A stretch of 64,000 nucleotides of DNA from Helianthus annuus (taxonomy: Eukaryota > Streptophyta > Magnoliopsida > Asterales > Asteraceae): assembly GCF_002127325.2 (NCBI RefSeq), contig NC_035448.2, positions 115,241,151 to 115,305,150 of the forward strand, written 5' to 3'. The first letter of the stretch is position 1; every line of letters begins with the position of its first letter. The translations under genes were made by a program, and so were the position numbers. Shown piece after piece: positions 35,400-47,500 of this stretch. The notes under the pieces are model-generated. The model saw nothing but the letters and a program-made list of their open reading frames with translations, did no database searches and was not told the origin of the DNA.

Positions 35400-38300
35400 G
35401 AAGTGAAATCGTAAACTATTACGCAAACGTAATAAGTTTAACGCGACGTACACTGCGGAACAATGACATAAGCTAAACATACCTTAAATATCCTTTACAT
35501 AACTTAGAAATAAGTTTTGAGGGGTTCGATATGCGAAAAACATGTTTATTCAAACTCAGGGACTATTTGCGACAAATTGCGAAACAAATATCGGTGACCG
35601 CCCGATTAATATTAAAATCCTAAAAGTATTCCGTTATGATTAAAATTCTATTTTAATCATGTTCGTAATAAAAAAAATAAATTAGAACACTAAGAAACTA
35701 TATTTTTCTTAGTTTAAGCGCGTACTGTGCGATACTGCGCGTATCTGACAAAATACTGTCAACGCAGCTAGTCGAGGCAACTGATAATTATTTCAGTAAT
35801 AATTTGGCGAGTTTATTTTTTTAGAGTGATAAAAATAATTTAAAACGCCATAAAACGGGAAAAAACGCAAGATAAAACACCCGGTAGCTAGTTAAATACC
35901 AGTTTAAAGCCATATATATGTGTGTGTGTGTGAGTAATCGAACATGTATGAGAGAGAAGAGACAAGTGGCGGCGCATAGAGCCACTTATCTTATGCCCTT
36001 GCCACTTGTTGAGTGTTGGGGCTTGTAAGGAAAGTTTGATATCTCTTACACAATCCAACATGATCTTTACATAATCTTTCAAATCTCAAAACAAATCTCA
36101 TCTTCTTCCCACTCTCTATCTCGGCCGAACACCTTTCCCCACCTCCATAATTTCGAATTTTCAATCTTTCTTGTAAGAACCAAGCTCATTTCAAGTAGTT
36201 TCCAAGTAGTTTTGAAGATCCAAGAAGGTTTCCAAGGTGATTCCAAGAAGAAACAAGCTCCATAACATCAAAATCATGTCAAAACCCACCAATAATCTTG
36301 AAGGTATAAAATTTATGTTTATATCATACTCTTGATTCTTGGTGATGTTTATGATGTTGGAAGGTTTCTCTTGATTCTTGGAATATTTCACAAACTTGAA
36401 ACTAAAATAAATGGGTTTTTATATAAAATAAAAAATGGAAACTTGGGTGTGTGTTGATATGGCCAAAAATTTTAGTGTGTGTGGATTAGAGATTTAGTTT
36501 TTGATGTTAGTTGATTTTGATGATGTGATATATGTAAAAATTGATGCATGCATGATCAAAGAATGATTTTATAAAATGTTCTATGATTAAGGATGATCAT
36601 GTAAAAGTGTGTTCTTGGTTGTATATGTGCACATGTGTGTGTCGTGTATGTATGTATATATACACATGCATGTGGGTTTTGTTATAGGTGCATAAATATA
36701 AGAATGTCTTGCATCCATGTTAACATGATTGGATGATGATTTGATGAATATGTTTGGAATATATGAACATGAATTAAATATGATAATAGATGCCTTTAAG
36801 TTCATTTGAAATGATGAGATTATGATGACATGCATTAGAAGCTTGTACATGAGCATGCATGAGGATTTTGTGATCAACAAATGATGAAAATATTATGATA
36901 TAACAAATGTTGTTTGAATCTGATTATGAACACTAAAAATATTATTACTTGAAGTGTTATAATGATAGGAAACTTTATCATAGGTTAGATAGCTTTGCAT
37001 GTGGTACTTGTAGCTTGAAAAGTGGTAGATCGGGTGATATTTGCATGATTTATGTGCTATTCATGAGACCTGCATATACATGAGTAAAATTATTGTTATG
37101 ATCTGTAGATAACATGCATAATGTTAAAATATCAAGTCGTTATGAATTGGGATGGTTTTGTAGTAACGTTTGATGCAAAACTATGCGGTAAAACAGTAAA
37201 AAATCGACTTTTCAGAATAATTTTATAAACTATTTTAGATCAGTAAGTAAACTGATTTTTTGATATAAAAATAAGTATTCTAACTTATATTGAGTATCTT
37301 TGGTGTTTGGTTAGTCATACGTGACTTCCGACGCCCAAAAACGTTACCGAATCACTAAAATACGCGTTTTTCAATGTACATTAGAATGGGTTGTTCATGG
37401 GTGAACCTTATGTGTTACAATGTGTTATGTGATTTAGAATATGTGTATGATGATATGTTAAGTTTTGACAAGATTACGTGTATTACGATATTAATTACAT
37501 GACACGTTTATGCATATATATTACGACGCGCAAATCGTAGATATATGGCTTATAAACGGGTGTGTTAACGAATATAACATAATGAAGGTCACCAAGGGAT
37601 TGAGATAACATAAAAACGCACCCAACGGTGAGTGCATAGCTCCCCTCTTTTATGTTTTGCTTTCAATTGTTTTGGAGTGATTCATATGTGCTAAACTGTT
37701 TTCAAAACAAAGACTATGGTTTATATAAAACACGACAATTTTGATAATGTGAACAAACTTGTTGGTGCGTTAATTCATAACACGAATGACATTCATTAAC
37801 ATTGATCAAGCCAACCAGTAGTATGTTATGGTACCATAGGACTGACAACCCCGTTACCAGGCTGTCCATTGGAGTTGGTGGATAGTTTGGGGAACGACAG
37901 AATCTGTTATTTTAACAAACCCTTTGGTGGTTTGTTAGTCGAATTAAAGATACCCCTTGGGTGGTATAGTCGAGTCACACAGGTTTGAATGTATTCATTA
38001 AAGAACGACCAAAAGTTTTCACAATTAAAACACGGATGATTGACGAATGGTTTATAACACGGACGATTGACGAATGGTTTATAGCACGAACGATTGACGA
38101 ATAGTTTATAACATGAACGATTGAACAAATTTGGTTTATAACAATGACAAATGTTTTCAAAGGATGACATGCAACGACTTTTTATTTAAACTATACGAAG
38201 TTTTCATTCAAGACGATTTACTACTCGGTTTTACAAAAACAAATGTTATAGTCAAGATTCATGGCAACAAGGTTTATATAAACTTAACCAACATGTTTTA

Positions 38301-38710
38301 GTTGGTTAATTATATTGCAATACCAAACACTTTTCGATACAAGGTTTCACTTATCAACTCTAGTAGTCATACGAAGTATTGCAATATGTATACAAGTTAT
38401 GAATTTGACACACTTACAAAACCTATGTACTAGCCAGCTTTTTATGTTGACTCTTTTTTCACATATGTTTCAGGAGCTGTTGTTTGATGTTATGATCATG
38501 TTTCACATAGGATTGGATGCGGGCCTTAGTGATTATAAAATGTGAAAGACAATTGTACTGTTTATTTGTATTAATTTCCAAGACAATGTAATGTATTAAA
38601 CCCATAAAACAAAACTTCGAATGCCGTGTGTTGTGAAACAATTTATCCTGTGACGTGACTCCCCGACGTTTCCGCCGCGGTTTGTTATTTTACGCGGTCG
38701 GGGTGTTACA
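35400..38710 (+). mobile_element. 5' LTR of Ty3/gypsy element 7 (left end unresolved)
   Basis: It ends GGTCGGGGTGTTACA at 38710, followed by a primer-binding site. The last about 650 bases resemble 60350-61002, including ACTCCCCGACGTTTCCGCC and the GGGCCTTAGTGA block, so both are LTRs of one broad family. It contains a 30-bp tandem repeat at 38030-38140. The left border is a guess; sequence character changes around 35400. Confidence 0.65.
38030..38140 (+). repeat. 30-bp tandem repeat, about four copies
   Basis: ACGGATGATTGACGAATGG, followed by TTTATAACAC, recurs at exact 30-base steps with one or two changes per copy; the last copy is diverged. Confidence 0.85.
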
Positions 38711-38718
38711 GGAAAGAT

Positions 38719-38731
38719 TGGTACCAGAGCC
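38719..38731 (+). other. Primer-binding site of element 7
   Basis: TGGTACCAGAGCC, one mismatch from the initiator-tRNA-Met site, 8 bases after the LTR end. Confidence 0.82.
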
Positions 38732-39291
38732 ATGGTTATAGGTAATTAGGTTATTAGTAATGTTTTGACCTAGACTATAACATTTCTAGGACCCTAACAC
38801 AAGTTATCGTGTGTTTAGATCTTAAAACAATATTATCACTTATCCTTAGGTGATTACCAAAACAAGTACACAAATTTCAAATCCGTTTTAAAAATCAATC
38901 ATCTATTCATAGATGATTTATTTTTAGGCTTTATGCCTTCAAAGTTTTCAAATCTCGTCGAAGTTTGGGTCTTAATAATGTGAACACGTGCAATCCGGAA
39001 GGTTGGGTGTCTGTACCTCGAGTTTTCTGTCTAAGGCTAGAGTGTTCGTATAAATCCGCATTATTGGACCAGTCATTCTTACCTGGGAACTCTTGGGGTG
39101 AGTGTCCACTTATAGGCTAAAGCATGTCTTCGCGATACATTATAAAGACCCATTTACTTTGATTAGTCACTGTGTATCATTTGTAATGAACAAATTACCA
39201 CCTTCCTTATGTTTTGTCGATATTTTCGATACCTCTTTTAATTATCCAATATCAATCTCACACATTTTCTCGTGTTACCTTTTTTTATAGA

Positions 39292-39794
39292 ATGCCTCCT
39301 CGATGTGATCAAACTCAAGATGCCACAATGACAGCCATGATCGCTCAGCAAATCGCTGCTGTACTCCGGAACCTAGTAACCCAGATTAATCAAGCAAACA
39401 ACAACAACAACAATAACAATGCACCTGTTCCGTGCAACTATAAGATGTTCAATTCGGCTAAACCACTCAAATTTTCTGGGTCTGAAGGAGCTATTGGACT
39501 CCTACAATGGTTCGAGAGTCTAGAAAGCACGTTTTGACACGTTCAATGTCCAAATGAGCAAAAGGTTGAATTTGCGTCAAGTGTATTTCAGAAAAGGGCG
39601 CCTACATGGTGGAATGGTGTGATGAGAGACAGGGGTGCCGATGTGCCAATAGCTCAAACTTGGGAAGAGCTTCACGCTCTTATGATGAAGGAGTTTTGTC
39701 CTCGTCATGAACTACGGGAACTGGAAAACGAATTCCACGATCTCAAGCAAGATAGTGGAGAGCACCGTGCCTACACGGACCGATACGAAGAACT
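39292..39794 (+). pseudogene. gag of element 7, N-terminal part
   Basis: Starts MPPRCDQTQ at the first ATG after the leader. It has an asparagine run (nine N, residues 41-49), then the capsid signature FNSAKPLKFSGSEGAIGLLQWFE. A TGA at codon 82 interrupts it, then the frame continues with VEFASSVFQKRAPTWWNGVMRDRG and LREL..EFHDLKQDSGEHRAYTDRYEEL. This is the capsid part of a plant Ty3/gypsy gag, which would form the cytoplasmic virus-like particle. It is cut at 39794 by the 39795-42976 insertion and continues at 42982. Confidence 0.92.
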
Positions 39795-39999
39795 TGTAAC
39801 GCCCTGCTTTTTCGCACTTTCCCTAATTAGAAAACTTGTCTTATATTTCTACTTTCGGAAATCCGTCTCCTTTGTAATCGTAATTCATTTCAAGCCACTA
39901 TAAATCCGAGACTTTGATTGTAATAAAAAAATTGATCTTTTATATGAAATTCATGTTGTTTATACTTAATGCATACTTACGAAGATTAACTCGCAAGTG

Positions 40000-40614
40000 T
40001 CGTTCGCCTATTTGTTGGCACGAGGTTGGCGAATCTCAATTCACTAGTCCCGAGCTTATACAAGAATCAACGAACAAGAATTTATAGGTTCGAGACAACT
40101 TACTGAAAGCCAGGAGCCAACAAAAGAGTTACTCCGTCAAGCGTCGAAAACCCTTTGAATTCGAGATAGGTGACTTCGTACTTTCAAGGTATCCCCTTGG
40201 AAGGGCGTGGTTCGATTTGGTAAGAAAGGGAAACTCGCACTTCGCTACGTTGGTCCTTTCAAGATCCTCGAAAGGATTGGCAAGGTTGCGTATAGACTGG
40301 ACCTGCCTGAAGAACTCAACAATGTACATCCTGTCTTCCACGTATCCAACTTAAAGAAGTGTCTGGCTGACGAAGGACTTCAAGTCCCACTCGAAGACCT
40401 CAAAGTCAACGAGACCTTGAATTTTGTGGAAAAACCCGTCGAAATCATGGACCAAGGAGTCAAGATATTGAGGCGCAGTAAAATTCCTATCGTCAAGGTT
40501 CGATGGGAAGGAAAACGTGGCGCTGAATTCACTTGGGAACTCAAGAGTGACATGAAGACGAAGTTCCACATCTTTTCGTTACTTCGTCCTAAATTTCGGG
40601 ACAAAATTTCCTAA
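40000..40614 (+). pseudogene. Integrase C-terminal remnant of element 8
   Basis: From about 40010 a frameshifted stretch reads as the post-catalytic linker ([21 protein letters not shown]). From 40207 an open frame gives the C-terminal domain: [31 protein letters not shown], and a chromodomain-like end (PIVKVRW...GAEFTWE). The catalytic core is absent. The frame ends at a stop immediately before the polypurine tract. Confidence 0.88.
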
Positions 40615-40626
40615 AAGAGGGGAGAC
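40613..40626 (+). other. Polypurine tract of element 8
   Basis: AAAAGAGGGGAGAC directly before the TGTAACGCCC start of the 3' LTR. Confidence 0.8.
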
Positions 40627-42976
40627 TGTAACGCCCTGCTTTTTCGCACTTTCCCTAGTTTGAAAACTTGTCATATATTTCTACTTTCGGAAATCCGTCT
40701 CCTTTGTAATCGTAATTCATTTCAAGCCACTGTAAATCCGAGACTTCGATTGTAATAAAAAATTGATCTTTTATATGAAATTCATGTTGTTTATACCTAA
40801 TGCATACTTACGAAGAATAACTCACAAACAACTACCATGTGTTCGTGATTCTTAATCAAACATTTGTTCACATTTTGCAAGATGCAAATTTATCTTCTTT
40901 ACGCTTATTTGATACCTCAAGTCACATGTCGTACATACTTGTTATATTGGTTTATTACAAATACTTATGCATAACATATTTTTTTACTCTTACTTTAATT
41001 CATGTTTAATATACCTTTAGGCCTTGATACATGTTCAATACACACTAGACATTGTAGGACATGTTAACCATATATAAAAATACATCTTATCTATACATTT
41101 TACATCATTTAAACAAAAAAAAGAATATAAAAGCTGCCAAACATCCCTTGTAATTCAGCGATATATTGCTGAATTATTTTTCTTTTTTATTGCTTAAACT
41201 CTCACCTACTTGTATTAAATTCCAACCCAACTTAACCCTAATCCTCCCCCCTATAAATACCACTTATAACCAGCCTCCCTACCACTTTTGCAACACTAAA
41301 ACACTCTCAAACTCTCTCCAAATCGCAGCTGATTCCAGAAGTTCGAGCAGATTGATACCTTCACACAAAAGTGAACATAATTCACTCATTTCTTAACATT
41401 TTTGCTTGATTCGTTTTCCTACTTACTTGGATTAACCTTAAGAACGTTTCCATTGGTTTTCCATGGAAAACCAGGGCCTGGAACGTCGCCTAGAAGGCTC
41501 CAAAGTTAACTGCAACTTTCTGTTTTGAATCAAACTTTGTTAAAACTTGCTTAAACTCGAGTTATCTCATCTCAAACCTATGTCCTTATGCTTATAACCA
41601 CATCTATGGTTAGTTAGGCTTAAAAACAAGGTTGAGACATTCAAAATCAGAGGTATAAGCCTCACAAACTTTCTGTTTTGTTCAAGGGTTTAACCCATAG
41701 GTGATGTTCAAGCTTAAGACTTGATGAAAGTGTGATTTGGGATTAGCTTGGGCTATCCTACTTGAAAATCCACACATTACTTGATGTTTTCTCATAGATT
41801 AGTTGTTCATATTCTATTATTACTTGTAAGTTCGAGACCCTCCTTGAATGTTCATAACATCAAGTGTAGTGGTGAACACTTAGAGGTGTCTAAATGGAAG
41901 ACTTGTTCTTCCTACCTCCTACATGAATTCTATAATACTTAAGAGGTTCCTAACTGGAGGATTCATCCTCCTACCTCATGCTTGACATATTTGACATATT
42001 ACATACTACATAACTTATATATATTACTTAAGTAATCAACCTTTGATAATGATATATTGGTCACTTGTCAAAGAGTTTGGTTACATCATCTAAACACTAT
42101 GTGTTAAAAGATGATTACTTTCATATGAATATGTTCATACGTTTTAATCTCTGAATCTTTAATCTACCGTTATCCTCCAATACTCATACGCCTTTGTTTC
42201 TTCGTGTAGAAGGACTTGGTATTCCAACCTCCCACAACAACTCACTCGCGGATTCACAAGTGTAAAGCTTGCAAAACCGCGAGTATACTCGAAACTCCCT
42301 TTTTATGTTTACCACTTTTGGGGTGTAACATGTTAAATTATAAAATCACACTTAAACTTTAATCTTTATACTTGCACGAAACAATCCAAATACATGAATG
42401 CTATGTTGTGATCCTTGATGCTTATACTTGGGTGATTCTTATGTGATACTATAGTCATTAGCTTTGTATGAGCCTCCATTTAACATGTGTAGCGCTATAG
42501 GAGTAACGCACCACCCGTGAACGAGAGGTCATGTTAAATTATATCATTTTGCGTAAACAGAGGGTTGACTAGAAATATTGCATGCCTTGTATGATGATCT
42601 TGTATAAACTAAGTTGCCATGTGGATTCGTTTTAAACTTATACTTATACTTATTCTTAAACTTGTATACTCGCCTTTGCTTTTGCATTGAACTTTATTTT
42701 AAACATGTTACAGGTTGAGAATTGATGATGCTATGAAATGGATTAGCAATGATGCCTAGATACTCACTTAGACGTTTAGGTTTAAAGTGTTGTATCAATT
42801 TTGTTATTGTTGTGTTATGAAAATGTTGTTATTTGAATTTTCCTTGTAATGTTTGACAGTTTGATTATGGAATGAAAATGTTTGAATTAAATATTGTCAC
42901 AAATAGTGTTACGAAGTCTCTTGCAATCTCGAACTAGTCCCACTCCGATGATTCCGCCATTGGTTGGGATGTAACA
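40627..42976 (+). mobile_element. 3' LTR of element 8 (2350 bp)
   Basis: It begins TGTAACGCCCTGC, the same as the truncated 5' copy at 39795, and ends TTGGGATGTAACA before the gaact duplication. A TATA-like CTATAAATACC lies at 41251-41261 within a CCT-rich leader. It shares its 3' terminal GATTCCGCCATTGGTTGGG with the solo LTR at 55206 (reverse complement). Confidence 0.9.
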
Positions 42977-42981
42977 GAACT

Positions 42982-43875
42982 GAGCCCGCTGTGTCCCACC
43001 ATGGCCACCCCGTTGGATAAAGCGATTAAGAGGTACATCGATGGTCTGCCTGACCCCGTTCAAGACATTGTTACTGGAAGCAACCCTACCACTGTTCGTC
43101 AGGTGATTGAATTGGCAGCTACCCTGACTGAGTCTCAGGTCAGAATGGTAAATTATTTCGTAAGGGTGATAAGAAACAAGCAGCCAAGACCACTCAGGGA
43201 AAAGAGAAGATAAAAGGGAATAAAGCTTAGCCTTCAAAGAAGTCGAGGAAGCGCAAGGCTTCCCAGAATTTTGCAGTTGTTGCACAACCCAACCCGAATA
43301 CTCAAAACCAGCTAGCACAACCTTTCGCCAGGAAACCATATGCTGGTACTGCACCGTTGTGCAACTGGTGCAATGGTCATCATCAAGCTCATCTCGTATG
43401 TTGTCAGTGTACATCATGTGGGAAACTTGGCCAGACGACCAACATTTGCCGATCTGCTCCTAAGCAAGCTGCACAGAACCCTATTCAACTTTAAGGAAAC
43501 CCCGCTAGACCTCCGTTCCCACCTGGTTCATGCTAAAACTGTGGCGAAATGGGTTACTTCAGGAACAACTACCCGAAACTAGTGAACGCGAATGCAAATC
43601 CAGCTCGTGGACTTACATTCAACATCAACGCCAACGAGGCTCGTGCTGAAAACGAAGTTGTTGACAGTACGTTCCTTATTAACCATTACCCTGCTTCTGT
43701 TCTCTTCGATTTGGGTGCCGATAAAAGCTTTGTATCATTACCCTTTGAACCTTTGCTTTCGATGCCTAGAACTAAACTAGGAAAGCCCTTAACGGTGGAA
43801 ATAGCTAGTGGTGAACCCCTTGTGCTCGATTATGTTATTCATGATTGTCATTCTACCATCGACCGCTCACCCTGA
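42982..43875 (+). pseudogene. gag C terminus and protease start of element 7
   Basis: The frame resumes LSPLCPTMATPLDKAIKRYIDGLPDPVQ and continues the capsid end. After frame breaks there is a cysteine-rich double-knuckle region (PLCNWCNGHHQ..CCQCTSCGK) and a further knuckle relic. The 43549-43875 frame then enters the protease: NVNANPARG-type border, EVVDSTFLINHYPASVLFD, then LGADKSFVSL. The catalytic D-T-G is D-L-G here (43708-43716). Sequence resembling the element ends at about 43870, so pol is lost. The fragment ends only 0.7 kb before the importin-alpha start codon. Confidence 0.9.
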
Positions 43876-44190
43876 TTTTATTCATTCGTTTTTCTTGCCT
43901 ACCAAACAATACACAATAATAATTCATTTCGTTCCCACATGGTAACCAAACAAGACATGGAATGGTAATGATCCATTGCATTCCCTTGTCCATTTCATTA
44001 TCTCGTCTATTCCATTCAATAACCCCGTACCAAACAGACCCGGTGTGGATGAAATGAATTTGAGGGAATAGAATGCCCTATGTAAGGGGTCATTCCATTA
44101 CTTTTACCAACCAAACAAATTTTTTTCATTCCCTTGTAATAGCCTATTCCATTCCAACTCTCATTTCTGCATACCAAACACTATCTAAAT
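43876..44190. mobile_element. ATTCCATT/ACCAAACA-rich MITE-like sequence
   Basis: Repeated TACCAAACA and CATTCCATT words in both orientations (43899, 44031, 44107, 44172 and others) resemble the subterminal regions of small hAT-type elements that are common near plant genes. Neat termini or a target duplication were not found. Confidence 0.45.
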
Positions 44191-44288
44191 GCTGAAAACA
44201 AGAATTAAACCTGAATCACTTAAAACACCATATCTTTCACTTACCAAACATTTTAGATCTACATCAGATCTTCATCTTCATGTTGTGT

Positions 44289-44390
44289 TATAAGCACCTG
44301 ATTTAATATTCCACATTCCACATTTCAATTCAAGTGTCATAAGCACCTGATTTAATATTTCAGATTTCAATCCAAAATTAAATCCAAAAA
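44289..44390 (+). repeat. Two-copy 49-bp direct repeat upstream of importin alpha
   Basis: ATAAGCACCTGATTTAATATT occurs at 44290 and 44339, each followed by a related TTTCAATCCA-like tail, in the promoter region. Confidence 0.8.
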
Positions 44391-44414
44391 CACAAATAAA
44401 AAAAAAAGAAAAAA

Positions 44415-44430
44415 AAACCCTAAAACCCTA
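44415..44430 (+). promoter_or_regulatory. Double telo-box in the importin-alpha promoter
   Basis: AAACCCTAAAACCCTA contains two AAACCCTA-type telo-box words, about 140 bases before the ATG. A reverse-type TAGGGTTT lies at 44551-44558, just before the start codon. Such boxes are common in promoters and leaders of growth-related plant genes. A role here is inferred. Confidence 0.55.
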
Positions 44431-44570
44431 TTTGAGAAAGTTTTCAAGCAGCCCATCCTCTTCCCCCACATTATTACTCTCCTATTTAGACACCATCACT
44501 CACTCTGCAACTCACAACTCACTCATTCTCTCAACCTCCACTCCAATTTCTAGGGTTTCCTTTACCAAAA

Positions 44571-47500
44571 ATGTCGCTGAGACCTAGCGCCAGGACGGAG
44601 GTTCGCCGGAACCGCTACAAGGTGGCGGTGGACGCCGATGAGGGGCGTCGGAGGAGAGAAGACAACATGGTTGAGATCCGTAAGAGTAAGAGGGAGGAGA
44701 GTTTGCAGAAGAAGAGACGTGAAGGAATTGCTGCTAGCCAGTTCCCTCTACCTGTTCAATCTGCTTCTGCTTCCGAGAAGAAGGTATATTCATGTTACGA
44801 TGTCGTTTCATTTCTTCGTGTGATGGATTGTGTTTGAATTGTTAGGGTTTCTGTTTGTAAAGGTGTGGTTATGTTTAGATCGTTGTTGTTGATTGATTAT
44901 CAATGTGTTCTTTGATTTTGGTGTTAATTTGTCGTTGAAATTGTGAGATTTGTGGAATTAACTTTTGTTACCTGATATGCAATTAGTCTTTTGTTAGGTT
45001 TCTGTAGGATCATTTGAAGTTTCACATTTTTTAAAGGTTTTGTGTGTTGTGTGGTGTTTGAATTGTTAGGGTTTTTGTTTGTATAGGGGTGGTTGTGTTT
45101 ATGTCGTTGTTAGTTTTGATGAAGTTTGACAGGTTACCTTGTTTATTGATTATGAATGCATACCTTGATTGTAGTGTTAATTTGTTGTTGAAAGATTGGT
45201 GAAATGGTAGGTTTTATACTTTTATAGAAGCAACTTTTGTTTCTTGATATGCAAATTTAGACATCCGAGTTATTAGTTTTTTTGTTATGTGTCTGTAGGA
45301 TCATTGGAAGTTTCACATTTTGTTTTGAGGATTTGTTTTAATTCAAGCTTTATTTGTTTATTGCAAGGAGAAATTTTAGTTTCTGCATTATGGTTGTTTT
45401 ATGTGTTAGGAAACAGATGGTGTGTTAGGTTTGTGTAGATATTTGTTTGATTTAACTTTTGGTATGTAGCTTGTTAATTGTAGAGGTTTTGATGTACACA
45501 TGAGTTTTGATTTAAGTTGTCTTTTACCGTGATGTGCCGATTGCAGTTAGAAAACTTACCTGCAATGGTTGCGGGGGTTTTGTCAGATGATAATAATATG
45601 CAGCTTGAGGCCACTACCCAGTTTCGTAAACTGTTGTCGATAGGTATGCTGGTTTTCATTAGTTCTTTTAATGTCTTGTGTTATTAGATATCAATGGTTT
45701 TGTTGTATTACATGTCTAATTCAAGATTTTTTTAAACCAGAACGCAGTCCACCTATTGAAGAAGTTATTCAATCAGGTGTTGTTCCTCGCTTTGTTGAGT
45801 TTCTTATGAGGGAGGATTTTCCCCAACTGCAGGTGAGATGAAACGTTTTTTGTTTCATATGATATGTAGACGTGTTTTCATTTTTGTTGGTATAATAATA
45901 TATATTTTCTATATGCCGTAGTTTGAGGCAGCTTGGGCCTTGACTAATATCGCTTCAGGGACATCTGAACACACAAAAGTGGTGATTGATCATGGTGCTG
46001 TTCCGATATTTGTGAAACTTCTTGCATCTCCTAGTGATGACGTTCGGGAGCAGGTATGTTCTTTGAAGCACATACCATTCTCTTGTCCATTTTAGTACTT
46101 TGGAAAGAGTTTAACGTCAATTTTGTTTTTCACCTGCAGGCTGTATGGGCACTAGGTAATGTTGCTGGTGATTCACCTAAATGTCGTGACCTTGTACTTG
46201 CACAAGGGGCTTTGTCTTCTTTGCTGGCCCAGTTAAACGAACATTCTAAATTATCTATGTTGAGAAACGCCACATGGACGCTTTCCAATTTCTGTAGAGG
46301 CAAGCCACAACCTTCTTTTGATCAGGTGAGTTTGTAAATGATAATATTTCATTTGTCTTGGCAACTAGACATAATGTATTATGTGAGCAGGGTCTTATAT
46401 TTATTTAACTTATAGTGATAATATTTCATTTGTATTTGCAGACAAGACCTGCTCTACCAGCACTTCAACAACTTATACATTCAAACGACGAAGAAGTCTT
46501 GACTGACGCTTGCTGGGCACTTTCATATCTTTCAGATGGTACGAATGATAAAATCCAAGCTGTAATAGAAGCAAATGTATGTCCCAGATTGATTGAGCTA
46601 CTGAAGTGAGTATGCTAATTGTTCATATTGAGTTATGATATATTTAAGCCTGTTTAGTTTCTAATGTCTTGCTATTTGGATTGTCTGGTGGTTTCAGTCA
46701 CCCGTCACCTTCAGTTCTCATCCCTGCTCTTCGTACGGTTGGCAACATTGTTACTGGCGATGATATGCAAACTCAGGTACTCGTCTGGTACTACTTTCAT
46801 ATTGTTTGTTATTTCTAATTTTCTATGCATGCACATTTTAGTGTTTTGGGGTAACAAATATCACATTGTTCATTTCTTCATGTTTTTCAAAATTCACACA
46901 AAGAGGACGGTTTTAATACTTATTCAACAAATTGATAAAACTGTAGAGTAGTTGTAAATGATTGGTCTTTTAGAGTATAACATTGTTCTAGCTAACACCT
47001 TAAAAAATTAAGACAACTTGTGGAGAACAGAGAGAGAATATCTTTTGTAGTGTGGAGAACAGAGAGAGTATCTTTCGTAGGGATTTGAAAGAGGCGTTAC
47101 TTTTTTTTTTAATTCAGTCGTTTTGTGTCATAAGGTGATACTTTTTTACTTCCAACATCTTATATTTGCCGTGGTGCATGATAGTATTGCTTTAGAAGTT
47201 TTTACATTTTCAAATTTAACAAAGTGTCCAATTTTCCATGGTGAAGAAGCGAGTAACAAATATTGGTATGTTTGATGTTGTTTAGCACACTTCTGACACA
47301 TTGTTTGAGCACTAACATTTTTATATTATACTCTCAAAATGAATAAGTTACATATATAGAAGAATACACCTCATTACAAAACATATCTTGGAACAATATA
47401 ATGAGATGGATTATGGATAATGTTTGAGAATATATAATTATTTTAATTTATAACCTTGCAAAATACATGCTTATATTTTGCTTTATATTAAAAAAAAATA

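Larger units (their letters stand above)
39795..42976 (+). mobile_element. Element 8: 3182-bp deleted Ty3/gypsy element nested in gag, TSD gaact
   Basis: GAACT precedes (39790-39794) and follows (42977-42981) the insert, whose ends are TGTAACGCC...GGGATGTAACA. It consists of the first about 205 bases of a 5' LTR (39795-40000, matching 40627-40830), a fused integrase C terminus, a polypurine tract and a full 3' LTR (40627-42976, 2350 bp). The 5' LTR remainder, primer site, gag and most of pol are deleted. Removing the insert with one TSD copy rejoins the gag reading frame of element 7. Confidence 0.94.

Noticed and set aside
42887..43417. 176-aa minus-strand ORF
   Set aside because: It spans the element 8 LTR end and overlaps the gag reading on the + strand, so it cannot be a real gene.
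44638..44823. Alternative ORF in importin-alpha exon 1
   Set aside because: It is an out-of-frame shadow; the frame starting at 44571 is the one that splices into the full armadillo protein.
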